Assembly (NCBI RefSeq): GCF_049800835.1 | Contig: NZ_JBNAFU010000003.1 | Coordinates: 1-64,000, forward strand | Length of the DNA stretch: 64,000 nt | Source of the DNA: Dinoroseobacter sp049800835 | GTDB lineage: Bacteria; Pseudomonadota; Alphaproteobacteria; Rhodobacterales; Rhodobacteraceae | Direction of reading: 5' to 3' | Shown: one piece after another, positions 8,200-17,250 of the stretch | Numbering within the stretch: the first letter of the stretch is position 1 | Layout: every line of letters begins with the position of its first letter | Notes under the pieces: generated by a model | Told to the model about the DNA's origin: nothing | Database searches by the model: none | The model's input: only the letters and a program-made list of their open reading frames with translations | Translations under genes and position numbers: made by a program

Positions 8200-9663
8200 A
8201 TGCCAGTGCACACCTCCTTAGGTGATGGCGCCGATACGTTGCGTATGCGCGCGCGGCTGCCCGTCGTGGCACTCACGCTGGCCAAACACGCGCCAGCCTT
8301 TGCGCTTTTGTACCTGCCGCCTGCCGCCTGGGCCTTTCTTTCTGGACACCTGGCCTTGGGCTTTGCGCTCTCTGGACCTGCCGTAACGGCACTCGCGGCG
8401 TTTGCCCTTGTCCTTCGCAAACCGCTTCCTGACGATTTGCGCCGGATCGAAGCCATGGTCACGGTGGCCCTCGTCTTCCTGATCGCCGCCATAGGTGCGG
8501 TGCCAGCGTTTGTCGAATTGGGAATGCCGCCGGTAGACGCCATGTTCGAAGCGATGAGCGGTATTACAACAACCGGGTTGTCCGTGGCCCAAGCGCCAGA
8601 TGAGTGGCCTTTTGCGGCCCACTTTCTGAGAGCTTGGATGCAATGGATTGGAGGGCTGGCAATGGCAACGGCCGTTCTTGCTCTTTTGTTGCCGTCGGGC
8701 ACATCCACACAGCGTCTTGGCGCTGTCGGGATTGACCACGGCGACAGGATCGCTTCGACACGGATGAAAGCCCGCCAACTGCTTGGCGTTTACCTCGGCC
8801 TGACACTTGTCATGATCGCACTCGCCGTGCTGGTCATCCCGGGCTGGCACGAAGCGTTGGTTTTGATCTTGTCGGGTATCTCGACAGGAGGCTTCGCGCC
8901 AAGATCAGACAGTCTCTCCTCCTACAGCCTGCTTGGGCAGTCGGTCGTGATGCTGTCTTGCGTGCTCGGATCCGTTTCGCTGGTGACCTACGTCCTCGTG
9001 CTCAAAGGAAAATTCGCAGACGCTTGGTTCGCAGGGTCTTTACGACGTGTCTTAACCGGTATCGCTCTCAGCTGCGGGGTCTACGCAGCGCTTTTGCTGG
9101 CGACAACCACGCTCACGACAACCGAAGTTGCGCGAAGACTTCTTGATCTCGTGTCGGCGCTATCGACCGCAGGGTACTCCATCGGTCCCATGCCAGAGAC
9201 TGGAGTTACCTTGACCCTATTTCTGATCGCAATGCTGATTGGTGCAGATGTGGGATCCACCGGTGGCGGCCTGAAGCTGGAGCGTGTTGGCACCCTGGCA
9301 CGCGCCCTCCGGCACGCATTACGGGCACCGTCGATGCCTGATCGCGCCGTCGCACCACTCCGGCAAGACGGCGACAAGGTCTCCGGGAAAGCGATCATCT
9401 CCTTGCTGGCGCTGCTGCTGATCTATGCGCTCACCTTGCTCTTGGTCTGGATGCACTTTCTTGTGCACGATCACGCGCCCGCCCCTGCGCTCTTCGATAC
9501 GATTTCAGCGCTTTCAACCGTTGGCCTGTCTACCGGGTTGGTCGGAGCCGACCTGCCAGCGGATCTCAAGCTGTCACTGACCTTTGCTATGTGGCTCGGG
9601 CGGCTTGAGTTCATCGCAGTGCTTGTCGTGCTGCTTCCGAAAACCTGGATGAAAAGGATTTAA
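8200..9663 (+). CDS. trkH: TrkH/KtrB-family potassium transporter, membrane subunit
   Basis: A 487-residue inner-membrane K+ channel-like subunit. The four selectivity-filter loops are recognisable: SGITTTGLSVA, SGISTGGFAPRSDS, STAGYSIGPMP and STVGLSTGLVG, together with DVGSTGGGLKLERV between helices. The start at 8200 gives a normal N terminus and sits two bases after the mscS stop. The trkA gene follows after 3 bases, so the two proteins most likely form a K+ uptake complex. The operon is headed by an EcfG-type promoter, which links K+ uptake to the general stress response. Confidence 0.88.
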   Translation: MPVHTSLGDGADTLRMRARLPVVALTLAKHAPAFALLYLPPAAWAFLSGHLALGFALSGPAVTALAAFALVLRKPLPDDLRRIEAMVTVALVFLIAAIGAVPAFVELGMPPVDAMFEAMSGITTTGLSVAQAPDEWPFAAHFLRAWMQWIGGLAMATAVLALLLPSGTSTQRLGAVGIDHGDRIASTRMKARQLLGVYLGLTLVMIALAVLVIPGWHEALVLILSGISTGGFAPRSDSLSSYSLLGQSVVMLSCVLGSVSLVTYVLVLKGKFADAWFAGSLRRVLTGIALSCGVYAALLLATTTLTTTEVARRLLDLVSALSTAGYSIGPMPETGVTLTLFLIAMLIGADVGSTGGGLKLERVGTLARALRHALRAPSMPDRAVAPLRQDGDKVSGKAIISLLALLLIYALTLLLVWMHFLVHDHAPAPALFDTISALSTVGLSTGLVGADLPADLKLSLTFAMWLGRLEFIAVLVVLLPKTWMKRI

Positions 9664-9666
9664 TCC

Positions 9667-10314
9667 ATGCGTGTTACTGTCTTGGGGGCATCGCGCTTCG
9701 GTGCCGCAATCGCGGAACGGTTGATCGAGCAGAACCATGAGGTCATCTTGATCGACAAAGACAAGACGCGGCTCGAAAAGCTCTCCGAAAGGCTTGATTG
9801 CGGGATGATTGAAGGGGACGGAACGATGCCCACTGTATTGCGCGAAGCCTATCGCGATCGGGAAGACGTCTTCATTGCTGTGACCAATGCGTCGGATGAC
9901 AACATCCTTGCATCCATCGTCGCACGGTCCGTTGGATACGGACGCGTTATCCCTCAGATCACGGCGACCGAACTGATGGATGTGTGCCACGAACTTGACC
10001 TGGATGACGTGATCAACCCGCATGCGACGGTCTCTGAAAGCATCTGTGCCAGCCTAGAGGATCACACCGAGGTTGACCAGGACACTGTCCTTCACAATGA
10101 CTTGGCTCTCAAGCGGATCGCTGTGCCCGAGGATTTGCAAGGCAAGACTTTTGGTTCGTTGGACATCCCGGATTGTGCACAAGCCGTCGCGCACATCCGG
10201 GACGAGCATGAGAGTTTCCTGCACGAGGATACGCAACTCGAGCAAGGCGATATCCTGATGTTTGTCGTAGCGCGCGACAGTGTGAAAACACTCAAGTCCG
10301 CACTCGGCGCATAA
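9667..10314 (+). CDS. trkA: TrkA/KtrA-type regulatory subunit of potassium uptake
   Basis: A 215-residue cytoplasmic gating protein. A Rossmann RCK_N domain begins at once (VTVLGASRFGAAIAERLIEQ, with the acidic ILIDKD after strand two) and an RCK_C domain fills the last 80 residues (GKTFGSLDIP ... LEQGDILMFVVAR). It binds nucleotides and controls the TrkH-type pore encoded just upstream. The stop lies 7 bases from the end of the convergent MATE gene, with no obvious terminator between. Confidence 0.88.
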   Translation: MRVTVLGASRFGAAIAERLIEQNHEVILIDKDKTRLEKLSERLDCGMIEGDGTMPTVLREAYRDREDVFIAVTNASDDNILASIVARSVGYGRVIPQITATELMDVCHELDLDDVINPHATVSESICASLEDHTEVDQDTVLHNDLALKRIAVPEDLQGKTFGSLDIPDCAQAVAHIRDEHESFLHEDTQLEQGDILMFVVARDSVKTLKSALGA

Positions 10315-10321
10315 CCGAAAT

Positions 10322-11686
10322 CTAAGACCCCACCGTGCGCGCAAGGTTTGTCTTTGCAGGCAACAGCTCAGCTCGGTAGCACAGGTACACAGCCCCGGCG
10401 ATTGCGGCGATGTTGGCCATAAAAGCTGCCAAAAGAATTCCCGAGTAGCCCAACACGGAGACGCCAAGCCACGCGAGAGGAAGATAAACCAGAAAGATAC
10501 GGCCGAGGCTTAGGCTCATCGAGTAAAGCGCCTTGGATCTCGCGTTCATTGCAGCGTTCGCGGTCACGAGAATTCCGTAGCCAGCGAAGCTCCAACCAAC
10601 GATAGACAGATACTCCGCAGTAAAGCGTGCTGCATCCGTATCGCTGGCGATAAGGCGTGCCAGTGGGTCCGCGAATGCGAAAAGGCAAAGCCCAAGAACG
10701 AAGCCATATCCGAGACAGAAAAGCCACGCTTGCACGACAGAGGCTTTTGCACGTTCATAGGCTTCCGCCCCCCAGTTCTGCCCGACAACCGGACCGATCC
10801 CGGAAGACAGCGCAAGCAAAACCACGAGGGCAACCGACTGAATTCGCGTGGCGGCGCCAAAGCCTGCCACGGCGGCATCGCCAAGCGTCGCGACAGCAGC
10901 TGTCACCAGAGCCATGCCAGCGGGATTGATGGCGTTTGAGAAGGCCGCCGGTCCACCGACACTCGCTATCGCGCCGAAGTTCGCCTTCAGTCGTTCGCCA
11001 AAACCACCGCACAGGAAAACGTGGCGCGCGCGGATCGCAAACCACAAAGCCAACCCTGCCGCGATTACGCGACCTGCAAACGTCGCGGCGGCTGCGCCGG
11101 ATGTTCCAAGACCTTCGATTGGCCCAAAGCCGAATATCAAAACCGGATTGAGCGCAATGTTCATAGCAGCAGCGACGATCATGAACACGGATGCCAAAGC
11201 TGCCTGACCGTGCGCCCGCAGAACGGCGTTCGTGATCATCAGCAACACAAGAAACGGAAAGGATGCTGCCCAGATCGGCACATATACTTCGATCTCGATC
11301 AACACAGCATCACTGGCCCCCATCAACCTGAACAGCGGGACGTGAACTGCAAAAAAGCAAAGCGCTACAACGACCGAAAGGGTCAGGCCCAGCGCGAAGG
11401 CGTGCACGGACAAACGGGCAAGAAATACGTCGCCTTCTTTTCGGCCGATGGCCTGAGAAACGCTTGCATTCGCGCCGGCAGAAAGGCCAATCGCCAGAGA
11501 CGAGAGCGCGGAAGTGACAGGATAGACGTACCCGATTGCTGCGAGAGGCTCACCGCCAAGCCGACCTAGAAAGTATGCATCCGCGATACCAACCGACAGA
11601 ACCGCAAGGATACCAAGGGACATAGGTGCCGAAACAGCTGCAAGCGCGCGCCACACCGGACCCGTCGTAAGATCTCTGCTTGGCAT
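10322..11686 (-). CDS. MATE-family efflux transporter
   Basis: A 454-residue multidrug/toxin exporter with about twelve hydrophobic helices in two related halves. MatE signatures include IADAYFLGRLGGEPLAAIG near the N terminus and SSGIGPVVGQNWGAEAYERAK at the start of the second half. It would use the Na+ or H+ gradient to export cations. It is on the strand opposite the potassium operon and has no EcfG-like promoter that I can see. Confidence 0.88.
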   Translation of the reverse strand: MPSRDLTTGPVWRALAAVSAPMSLGILAVLSVGIADAYFLGRLGGEPLAAIGYVYPVTSALSSLAIGLSAGANASVSQAIGRKEGDVFLARLSVHAFALGLTLSVVVALCFFAVHVPLFRLMGASDAVLIEIEVYVPIWAASFPFLVLLMITNAVLRAHGQAALASVFMIVAAAMNIALNPVLIFGFGPIEGLGTSGAAAATFAGRVIAAGLALWFAIRARHVFLCGGFGERLKANFGAIASVGGPAAFSNAINPAGMALVTAAVATLGDAAVAGFGAATRIQSVALVVLLALSSGIGPVVGQNWGAEAYERAKASVVQAWLFCLGYGFVLGLCLFAFADPLARLIASDTDAARFTAEYLSIVGWSFAGYGILVTANAAMNARSKALYSMSLSLGRIFLVYLPLAWLGVSVLGYSGILLAAFMANIAAIAGAVYLCYRAELLPAKTNLARTVGS

Positions 11687-11724
11687 CTGCTATCATCTCC
11701 GGAGCAAAAAGTTGATGTGCACAT

Positions 11725-11757
11725 GAAAAGGCCATGCTCCTTGAAGGGAACATGGCC
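11725..11757 (-). terminator. Terminator after csbD
   Basis: Read on the minus strand: a hairpin with arms GGCCATGTTCCC and GGAGCATGGCC, then TTTTC. It lies 22 bases beyond the csbD stop. Confidence 0.7.
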
Positions 11758-11778
11758 CGTATCTGTATGGACGAGGCG

Positions 11779-11976
11779 TCAGGCCGCCTTGAGGATGTCG
11801 TCCACGGCTTCGCGCGCTTCGTCTTTGGTCTTCCCATATTTCTGCTGAAGAAGGCCTTCCATCTGCTCGCGGTCGCCCTTGGCTTGTTCCATCTCATCAT
11901 CGGTCAGCTCGCCATAGCTTTCGCGGAGCTTGCCTTTGATTTCGGTCCATTTGCCTTCAATCTGGTCGCGGTTCAT
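11779..11976 (-). CDS. CsbD-family stress protein
   Basis: A 65-residue, highly charged protein that begins MNRDQIEGKWTEIKGKLRE, the hallmark of the CsbD family, and ends in a second short amphipathic helix. CsbD proteins are induced by general stress sigma factors in many bacteria; their molecular role is unknown. It starts 11 bases after the preceding 85-residue gene, so the two share an EcfG-type promoter. A hairpin terminator follows. Confidence 0.9.
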   Translation of the reverse strand: MNRDQIEGKWTEIKGKLRESYGELTDDEMEQAKGDREQMEGLLQQKYGKTKDEAREAVDDILKAA

Positions 11977-11987
11977 TGCTGGTCTCC

Positions 11988-12245
11988 TTATTGGATGTTG
12001 GGCTGATCGCCGGTCAGGTCCGCGCGATCATCTTCTGGCGGAACAACTTCAACGCTCGGCACGGTGACGGTCTCTTCCGTCACGCGTACGTCGCCCACCT
12101 CTGCTTCGAAATTCGGCAGTTGGCCGCCTTCAATCGAGACTTCGGGCAGCTGCGCTTCTTGTGTCTGATCAATATCGATCATGTAGATGCCAGCACCCAC
12201 GGCGAGCACCGCGATGACAGTTGCAATTGCAAGTCCTAGTTTCAT
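11988..12245 (-). CDS. Hypothetical exported or membrane-anchored protein, 85 aa
   Basis: The start at ATG 12245 (GAGAAGGAG upstream) gives MKLGLAIATVIAVLAVGAG, a signal peptide or single anchor, followed by an acidic tail of about 65 residues rich in E, V and P (VSIEGGQLPNFEAEVGDV). No family is recognised. It is the first gene of an operon with csbD behind an EcfG-type promoter, so a role in envelope stress is an inference from context only. Confidence 0.72.
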   Translation of the reverse strand: MKLGLAIATVIAVLAVGAGIYMIDIDQTQEAQLPEVSIEGGQLPNFEAEVGDVRVTEETVTVPSVEVVPPEDDRADLTGDQPNIQ

Positions 12246-12271
12246 GGCGTTCTCCTTCTCTCTGGCCAATC

Positions 12272-12297
12272 AACGGTCGATGGCGCGAAGAAGTTCC
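12272..12297 (-). promoter_or_regulatory. EcfG-type promoter for the 85-aa gene and csbD
   Basis: On the minus strand GGAAC (12297-12293), a 17-base spacer, CGTT (12275-12272), 27 bases before the ATG. Confidence 0.68.
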
Positions 12298-12305
12298 GAA
12301 AAAAG

Positions 12306-13916
12306 TCATGCAAGATCACCGCGATACGAAACAGGAACGGTGATCAGTCGCCGCCGAGGCGGGTGCCTGCGGTCTAGCTGCCACCGCAACTCGCCTGCTG
12401 TTTCACAATGGGTGTGGTGCCAGCCAAACGCCTCCGCCAGTTGTCTCCACTTCATATCGAGAAAAGACAGGTCTGGGCGCGTACCGGTGTCCTGTTCTTG
12501 CTTGTCTTCAATAAGGCCGAAACCGCCATCGACCCACACGACCATGGTAATGTCCAGGTCGAGCCGCGAAGCGGTTTCCATGTCCTGAACGTTCATCATG
12601 ACCTCACCGTCACCGCACACGGCCAGCACGCGGTCAAAGCGTCCAAGTCGCGCCGCAGCAATCGCACCAGGTAACGCGATGCCCATGCCGGCAAGCCCGT
12701 TTCCAATGATGATCTGCCCGGGTTTACGCGGCGCTGTGTTGCGCGCCAAAGCCAGCTTGTGCGTGCCAACGCCGGATATCAGAACGCTTTCGTCAGTCAG
12801 GGCATCTGAAACCGCAAGCGCAAGCGCCGTTGCATCTGGTGGTTGGGACTCGAACCTGCCGCGTGCCCAGTTCAAGTCACGGAGTAGTGCTGATCGCGCT
12901 TCTTCTGCCTTTGGCCAGACTTCCCAATGTTGTGCGGAAAGCGCCTCTGTCAGCGCTTCAAGGGACACGAGAAGTGACCCGGCGACCTCCACATCCGGCG
13001 ACCAATCCGCTCCGGTGTTCAGCTCGATCTCAGACAGGGCCACAACAGGTGTTGCTCTGCCATTCGAGAGCTTGTCCAAAGGGTACTCAACCGGGTCCAG
13101 CCCGACAGTCAGGATTAAATCTGCCTCCAGGATCGCATCATCGACATTGTCATGGCTTGGCAATCCGAAAGTCCCGATGAACTGCATGTCATTGGGGTCA
13201 ACTGCACCCTTGGACATGAAACTCGACGCCACTGGAAGACCGGTCTCAGCCAGCAAGTGCGCAAGAGCCGCAGTAGCGCCAGTGCGCACCACGCCATTGC
13301 CAGTCAGAACAATCGGTCGTTTCGACTTCGAAATTCGCTGCGTCGCCTTTGCAATAGCCTCGGGTGCAGCCGTAGGAGCATGTCTCAGCGGGCTTTGAAC
13401 AGGCGCACCTTCCACGTCCTCCGAGGCGAGATCTTCCGGCAAACTCAGATGCACGGCGCCAGGTCGCGGTCGCATCGACAGGTCCAGTGCCTCGGAAACG
13501 GCGTCCGGAATTTCTGCGCCAGACCAGATCATGCGCGACCGCTTGGTAACCGGTTCGAAAAGCTTCTCTAGATCGATAATCTGGTGGCTGTTCTTGCCCT
13601 CCGGCACGCGTCGACGCGCGCCCTGCCCCGTCACCGCTATAAAGGGCGCCAGATCCAGCGTCGCATCGGCAACACCCGTTACAAGGTTTGTCGCGCCGGG
13701 TCCGAGTGTGGCAAGGCAAACCGCCGGTCGCCCAGTCAATCGCCCATGCACAGAAGCCATGAAGGCGGCGGCCTGCTCATGTCGGCACAGGACCACGTCG
13801 ATGTCAGACGAGTCGAGCGCGTTTATAAGGTCGGTTGTCTCTTCGCCCGGCAAGGCAAAGATCGTGTCGATGCCGCCCGCTTGCAGGCAACTTACGAATA
13901 GCTGTGCTCCGGTCAT
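12306..13916 (-). CDS. Thiamine-diphosphate enzyme, acetolactate-synthase-like
   Basis: A 536-residue ThDP-dependent enzyme with the three domains of the family. The N-terminal domain has ALPGEETTDL and the catalytic glutamate in CRHEQAAAFMA; the ThDP-binding signature is GDGEVMMNVQDMETA with VDGGFGLIE after it. It resembles acetolactate synthase large subunits, but no small regulatory subunit gene is adjacent, so it may instead act in glyoxylate, oxalate or other 2-oxoacid chemistry. It begins 9 bases after gdhA and is probably in the same transcript. Confidence 0.83.
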   Translation of the reverse strand: MTGAQLFVSCLQAGGIDTIFALPGEETTDLINALDSSDIDVVLCRHEQAAAFMASVHGRLTGRPAVCLATLGPGATNLVTGVADATLDLAPFIAVTGQGARRRVPEGKNSHQIIDLEKLFEPVTKRSRMIWSGAEIPDAVSEALDLSMRPRPGAVHLSLPEDLASEDVEGAPVQSPLRHAPTAAPEAIAKATQRISKSKRPIVLTGNGVVRTGATAALAHLLAETGLPVASSFMSKGAVDPNDMQFIGTFGLPSHDNVDDAILEADLILTVGLDPVEYPLDKLSNGRATPVVALSEIELNTGADWSPDVEVAGSLLVSLEALTEALSAQHWEVWPKAEEARSALLRDLNWARGRFESQPPDATALALAVSDALTDESVLISGVGTHKLALARNTAPRKPGQIIIGNGLAGMGIALPGAIAAARLGRFDRVLAVCGDGEVMMNVQDMETASRLDLDITMVVWVDGGFGLIEDKQEQDTGTRPDLSFLDMKWRQLAEAFGWHHTHCETAGELRWQLDRRHPPRRRLITVPVSYRGDLA

Positions 13917-13925
13917 CGCGTTGCC

Positions 13926-15265
13926 CTAGATCACACCCATGGCCGAGACTGCATCGGCGACCCGGCGAAAGCCCGCGATGTTTGCGCCTCGGCTATAGTC
14001 GATCCGGTTGCCATCTCGCCCTTCGCACAGGACACGCGCATGAATGTCCCGCATGATTTGTTTCAGCTCTGCATCTACTTCGTCAGGGCTGGCATAGCGC
14101 CCATGGCTGTTCTGACTCATTTCCAGTCCTGATACAGCGACGCCACCCGCATTGGAGGCTTTCCCAGGCGCGTGTAGGACTCCGGCGTTTTCGATGACGT
14201 CGTGCGCGTCGCTGGTCAGCGGCATGTTTGCGCCCTCTGCGATGATCGACACGCCAGTCTCGACCAGAACTTTGGCCATTTCTTTATCAAGTTCGTTTTG
14301 CGTCGCACAGGGCAGCGCAATGTCGACCTCTGCTTCCCATGGGCTCATGCCGGATTTGAAGACCGCGCCGCTTTGGCTCGGAGGCGATGAGATATCTTCG
14401 CCAGACTGCTTGCGTGCCCGGACCCATTCGATTGTCTCGCGCGCCAGTCCGTCCTCAGCGTGAAGGGTTCCCGAGGTATCCGACAAGGTGATTACCTTCG
14501 CGCCTCGCTCGACCGCTTTCTCAGCAGCATGCGTTGCAACGTTCCCTTTGCCTGATATGGCGATCCTCTTGCCCTCGAACTCTTTTCCAGCTTCGGCAAG
14601 CATTGCGTCGACGAAGTAGACAAGCCCGTAGCCGGTCGCCTCAGCCCGGATCGCAGACCCGCCGAAACTTTGCCCTTTGCCAGTCAGCGCGCCGTCAAAC
14701 TTCTGCGCGTGCGCTTTATAGGTTCCGAAGAGCCAACCTATCTCGCGTGTGCCGACATTGATGTCGCCGGCAGGGATGTCCCGGTCAGGGCCGATGAACG
14801 GGGCCAACTGGTGCATGAAAGCCTGGCAAAAACGCATGATCTCGGCACCGCTCCGACCACGCGGGTCGAAGTCTGCGCCCCCCTTGCCGCCACCAAGTGG
14901 CAGGCCGGTCAAAGCGTTCTTGAAAACCTGTTCAAACCCGAGGAACTTCAGAACCGATGGCGACACGCTCGGGTGAAAGCGAAGGCCACCTTTGTAGGGA
15001 CCGATTGCATTTGAATACTGAACACGCCACCCGCGATTGACCTCGGTTTCGCCCTTGTCGTTCTGCCAAACCACGCGAAAGCCGATGATCCGGTCCGGCT
15101 CGGCCAAACGCTCAAGGACTTTGCTGCGGCATAGGCTGAGTGCGCCTTCTCGATCGTGGTCACATCGCGCGCGACGTGTTCAACGGCTTGATGAAATTCT
15201 TTCTGATCAGGAGAATTTGCACGAACTGTGCACATGAAATCTTCAACGAGCGCAGAGCGTCGCAT
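13926..15265 (-). CDS. gdhA: NADP-type glutamate dehydrogenase, one-base frameshift near N terminus
   Basis: Makes glutamate from 2-oxoglutarate and ammonia. The main frame (from about 15117 to 13926) matches the hexameric GdhA family throughout: GPYKGGLRFHPSV, LGGGKGGADFDPRG, PAGDINVGTREIGW, GKGNVATHA, EGANMPLTSDA. The first about 49 residues, which also match GdhA (from MRRSALVEDF, AAG GAG site upstream), lie in another frame. The frames join at a run of three A on the minus strand (15120-15122). A fourth A would give ...AAAKVLERLAEPDRI and a protein of about 447 residues, the usual length. Either a sequencing error or an inactivating mutation. Confidence 0.85.
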
Positions 15266-15354
15266 GGGCTCTCCTTGGATTTTCGGGGAAAAGATGAATG
15301 AAGGGTGAGCGGACCACTCACGAACCGCTCACCCCTTCAGGGGACCCTACTGCC

Positions 15355-15525
15355 TTAGGGCGTTTTCCCCTGAAACGCTCTTGCCACCAACGCAATGACG
15401 AACAGAGCGATAAAGACAAAGAACAGAATCTGCGCGATCCCGGCAGATGCGCTCGCGATGCCGCCGAAGCCGAACAGAGCGGCGATCAGGGCAACCACGA
15501 GAAAGGTAACGGCCCACTTGAGCAT
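15355..15525 (-). CDS. DUF1328 (YtjA-type) small membrane protein
   Basis: A 56-residue protein with two transmembrane helices (AVTFLVVALIAALFGFGG and AQILFFVFIALFVIALVA). The FGGIASASAGIAQ turn between them is the DUF1328 signature. The ATG at 15525 is preceded by AAAAGGAG. An EcfG-type promoter lies 31 bases upstream. The function is unknown; family members are often stress-induced. Confidence 0.88.
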   Translation of the reverse strand: MLKWAVTFLVVALIAALFGFGGIASASAGIAQILFFVFIALFVIALVARAFQGKTP

Positions 15526-15555
15526 CGATTTTCTCCTTTTCAGTTGCACTTACCC

Positions 15556-15580
15556 AACTGCGACCGACAGAAAACGTTCC
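15556..15580 (-). promoter_or_regulatory. EcfG-type promoter for the DUF1328 gene
   Basis: On the minus strand GGAAC (15580-15576), a 17-base spacer, GTT (15558-15556), equivalent to N16 plus AGTT. Confidence 0.6.
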
Positions 15581-15588
15581 CTTACGGG

Positions 15589-15945
15589 TCAAAAAACTTT
15601 GAGCTTGCGCAAAAGCAGCTGCACATCGTCGGTGCGGAACGGCTGCTCTAGCACGTGGATGTTTTGATACGGATGCTCATAGACCGATCTGTGCCCGTTC
15701 ATGACGACAACGGGGGTACCAAGCGCAACCCACTGTTGCGCTTCGGGCAGTGCGATCACGTTTTCAAACGCGCCTTCGATAAATACGACCGGACATGCCG
15801 AAACCGACACGAGCTTGAGGGATGCTGCAATTTCAACTGACTTGGCCCCGGCAGCCACCAACGTTTCCCGCAGGTCCAGCTGTACGAGCGGATTGGAATG
15901 AATGACCACACAGGGTGAGTGCGTGGCAACAGACGGCTTATCCAT
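15589..15945 (-). CDS. Degenerate response-regulator receiver-like protein
   Basis: A 118-residue single-domain protein that reads like a CheY fold: a start strand CVVIHSNPLVQLDLRETL, a middle strand ACPVVFIEGAFENVI, GTPVVVMNGHRS, and VLEQPFRTDDVQLLLRKL at the end. The phosphoryl-accepting Asp is replaced in the VVFIEGAF strand, the acidic pair is HSN, and the late Lys is Gln (EQPF in place of KPF). It therefore probably cannot be phosphorylated in the normal way. It sits inside the general stress region next to a Crp/Fnr gene. Function unknown. Confidence 0.65.
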   Translation of the reverse strand: MDKPSVATHSPCVVIHSNPLVQLDLRETLVAAGAKSVEIAASLKLVSVSACPVVFIEGAFENVIALPEAQQWVALGTPVVVMNGHRSVYEHPYQNIHVLEQPFRTDDVQLLLRKLKVF

Positions 15946-15973
15946 GCAGGAGGTGTCCTGTCGGTTGGTTTCG

Positions 15974-15998
15974 GGAACGGAAGAAGCTTGGTTGTGTT
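15974..15998 (+). promoter_or_regulatory. EcfG-type promoter for the Crp/Fnr gene
   Basis: GGAAC (15974-15978), a 16-base spacer, TGTT (15995-15998), 63 bases before the ATG at 16061. Confidence 0.55.
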
Positions 15999-16060
15999 GT
16001 CTGTATGAAGCGCGCCGTGGTTGCGCGCATTAAACTGTGACACAGCTTGCGAAAGAAACC

Positions 16061-16789
16061 ATGGTTACGGACTGCTCAAATTGCCCGTTGCGAAGGCTCG
16101 ATATTCACAGCGACTTGGGAAAGGACGAACTGGCGTTCATGCGGCGGTTCAAGCACGGTGAATTGAAGGTTGACCCTGGCACCCCATTGTTGATGGAGGG
16201 GTCAAACAGCCCGCAGTTATTCACCACTCTCAAGGGTATGGGCGTCCGCTACAAGCTGCTGCCGGATGGCAAAAGGCAGATCGTGAACTTTGTACTCCCC
16301 GGCGATTTCATTGGTCTTCAGGCGGGCGTCATGGGGGAAATGAAACATTCGGTCGAAGCAACGACGCCCATGGTGTTGTGTGTCTTTGACCGATCAGAGC
16401 TGTGGACCCTGTTTAAACAGCAACCAGACCGGGCGTTCGATCTGACTTGGGCCGCCGCGATGGAGGAGCATTTCCTCGGGGAAGCGCTCACATCGATTGG
16501 TCAGATGTCCGCAATCCAGCGGATCAGTTGGGGCCTCATGCGATTCTTCCAACGATGCGTAGACTTGGAGCTGGTCGACAACGAGAGCTGCCCGTTCCCA
16601 TTCAAGCAGCAAGACCTTGCTGATGCGCTGGGGCTTTCGCTCGTCCACACAAATAAAACGCTGATGAAGCTGCGCGACCGGCAGTTGCTGTCTCTGCAGG
16701 ATGGGAAGCTGCGATTGCTTGACGCCGAGGGGCTGCAAGAACTTGCGTTCCTTGACCTTCAGCGCCCGTCAAAACGTCCGTTGATCTAA
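16061..16789 (+). CDS. Crp/Fnr-family transcriptional regulator
   Basis: A regulator of about 242 residues. An N-terminal cyclic-nucleotide-binding-like beta roll runs from FMRRFKHGELKVDPG to DRSELWTLF; the C-terminal helix-turn-helix is PFPFKQQDLADALGLSLVHTNKTLMKLR. It begins with CSNCPLRR, a pair of cysteines, but not the full four-cysteine set of an oxygen-sensing Fnr. Of the two starts, GTG 16037 and ATG 16061, I prefer the latter. It has an EcfG-type promoter and ends in a shared bidirectional terminator. Confidence 0.88.
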   Translation: MVTDCSNCPLRRLDIHSDLGKDELAFMRRFKHGELKVDPGTPLLMEGSNSPQLFTTLKGMGVRYKLLPDGKRQIVNFVLPGDFIGLQAGVMGEMKHSVEATTPMVLCVFDRSELWTLFKQQPDRAFDLTWAAAMEEHFLGEALTSIGQMSAIQRISWGLMRFFQRCVDLELVDNESCPFPFKQQDLADALGLSLVHTNKTLMKLRDRQLLSLQDGKLRLLDAEGLQELAFLDLQRPSKRPLI

Positions 16790-16792
16790 TTG

Positions 16793-16821
16793 AAAAGCCC
16801 GGCTCTGCGCCGGGCTCTTTT
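16793..16821. terminator. Bidirectional terminator
   Basis: The perfect 7-bp stem AGCCCGG/CCGGGCT (16796-16802 with 16810-16816) is flanked by AAAA and TTTT. It serves both the Crp/Fnr gene and the convergent PLDc_N gene. Confidence 0.85.
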
Positions 16822-17003
16822 CATGTTTTTGATTTGGGTCCTGCGAGCAGCCAGATGATGAAGCCCACCAATGGCAGGATAAGCACCAGCAGACACCAAA
16901 GAACCTTTCGTCCGGTTGTCGCGCTGGAGCTGAGGATCGACACGAAGGCCCAGATGTTCAGAGCTAAGAGAATGAGGCCGCCTAGGCTGGTAATCTCAAC
17001 CAT
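16821..17003 (-). CDS. PLDc_N-domain small membrane protein
   Basis: A 60-residue protein of two transmembrane helices, GLILLALNIWAFVSILSS and VLWCLLVLILPLVGFIIWLL, joined by a TTGRK turn and ending GPKSKT. This is the N-terminal (PLDc_N) domain found in front of cardiolipin synthases, here as a stand-alone protein. It is the third gene of a stress operon with a 58-residue membrane protein and a DUF2945 protein. Confidence 0.85.
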   Translation of the reverse strand: MVEITSLGGLILLALNIWAFVSILSSSATTGRKVLWCLLVLILPLVGFIIWLLAGPKSKT

Positions 17004-17037
17004 GTGTAAGTTTCTTCCTTTCCGGGGCGGACCGCCG

Positions 17038-17250
17038 TTACGCGGCCTTCAGTTCGGTGCAGCTCTTGAGCACATTGGAGCCATCCGATTGCTTGATCAG
17101 AAAGGCAGGCGAAGATGAACTCGCGTTTCGGGTCACTTCAGTGCCCTCAATCATTCTGGAGACGTCGTTGGTGAAGCGCTCAGCGATTTCGCCGGACCCT
17201 TCGCCGTCACCCCAGTTCCATTTCACGCTGTCGCCAACGGAAAAGCCCAT
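17038..17250 (-). CDS. DUF2945 (Tudor-like) protein
   Basis: A 70-residue protein with the DUF2945 opening GFSVGDSVKWNWGDGEGSGEI and the later strand TRNASSSSPAFLIKQSDG. The family has a small SH3/Tudor-like fold and an unknown function. Its ATG overlaps the stop of the preceding 58-residue gene (TAATG), showing translational coupling. Confidence 0.88.
   Translation of the reverse strand: MGFSVGDSVKWNWGDGEGSGEIAERFTNDVSRMIEGTEVTRNASSSSPAFLIKQSDGSNVLKSCTELKAA

Noticed and set aside
12838..12866. A tRNA T-arm-like string with TTCGAGTCC on the minus strand
   Set aside because: It is inside the conserved thiamine-diphosphate enzyme gene and lacks the rest of a tRNA.
15303..15333. Terminator between DUF1328 and gdhA
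   Set aside because: There is a perfect 9-bp inverted repeat (GGTGAGCGG/CCGCTCACC), but with a 12-base loop and no T run on either strand, so termination is not supported.
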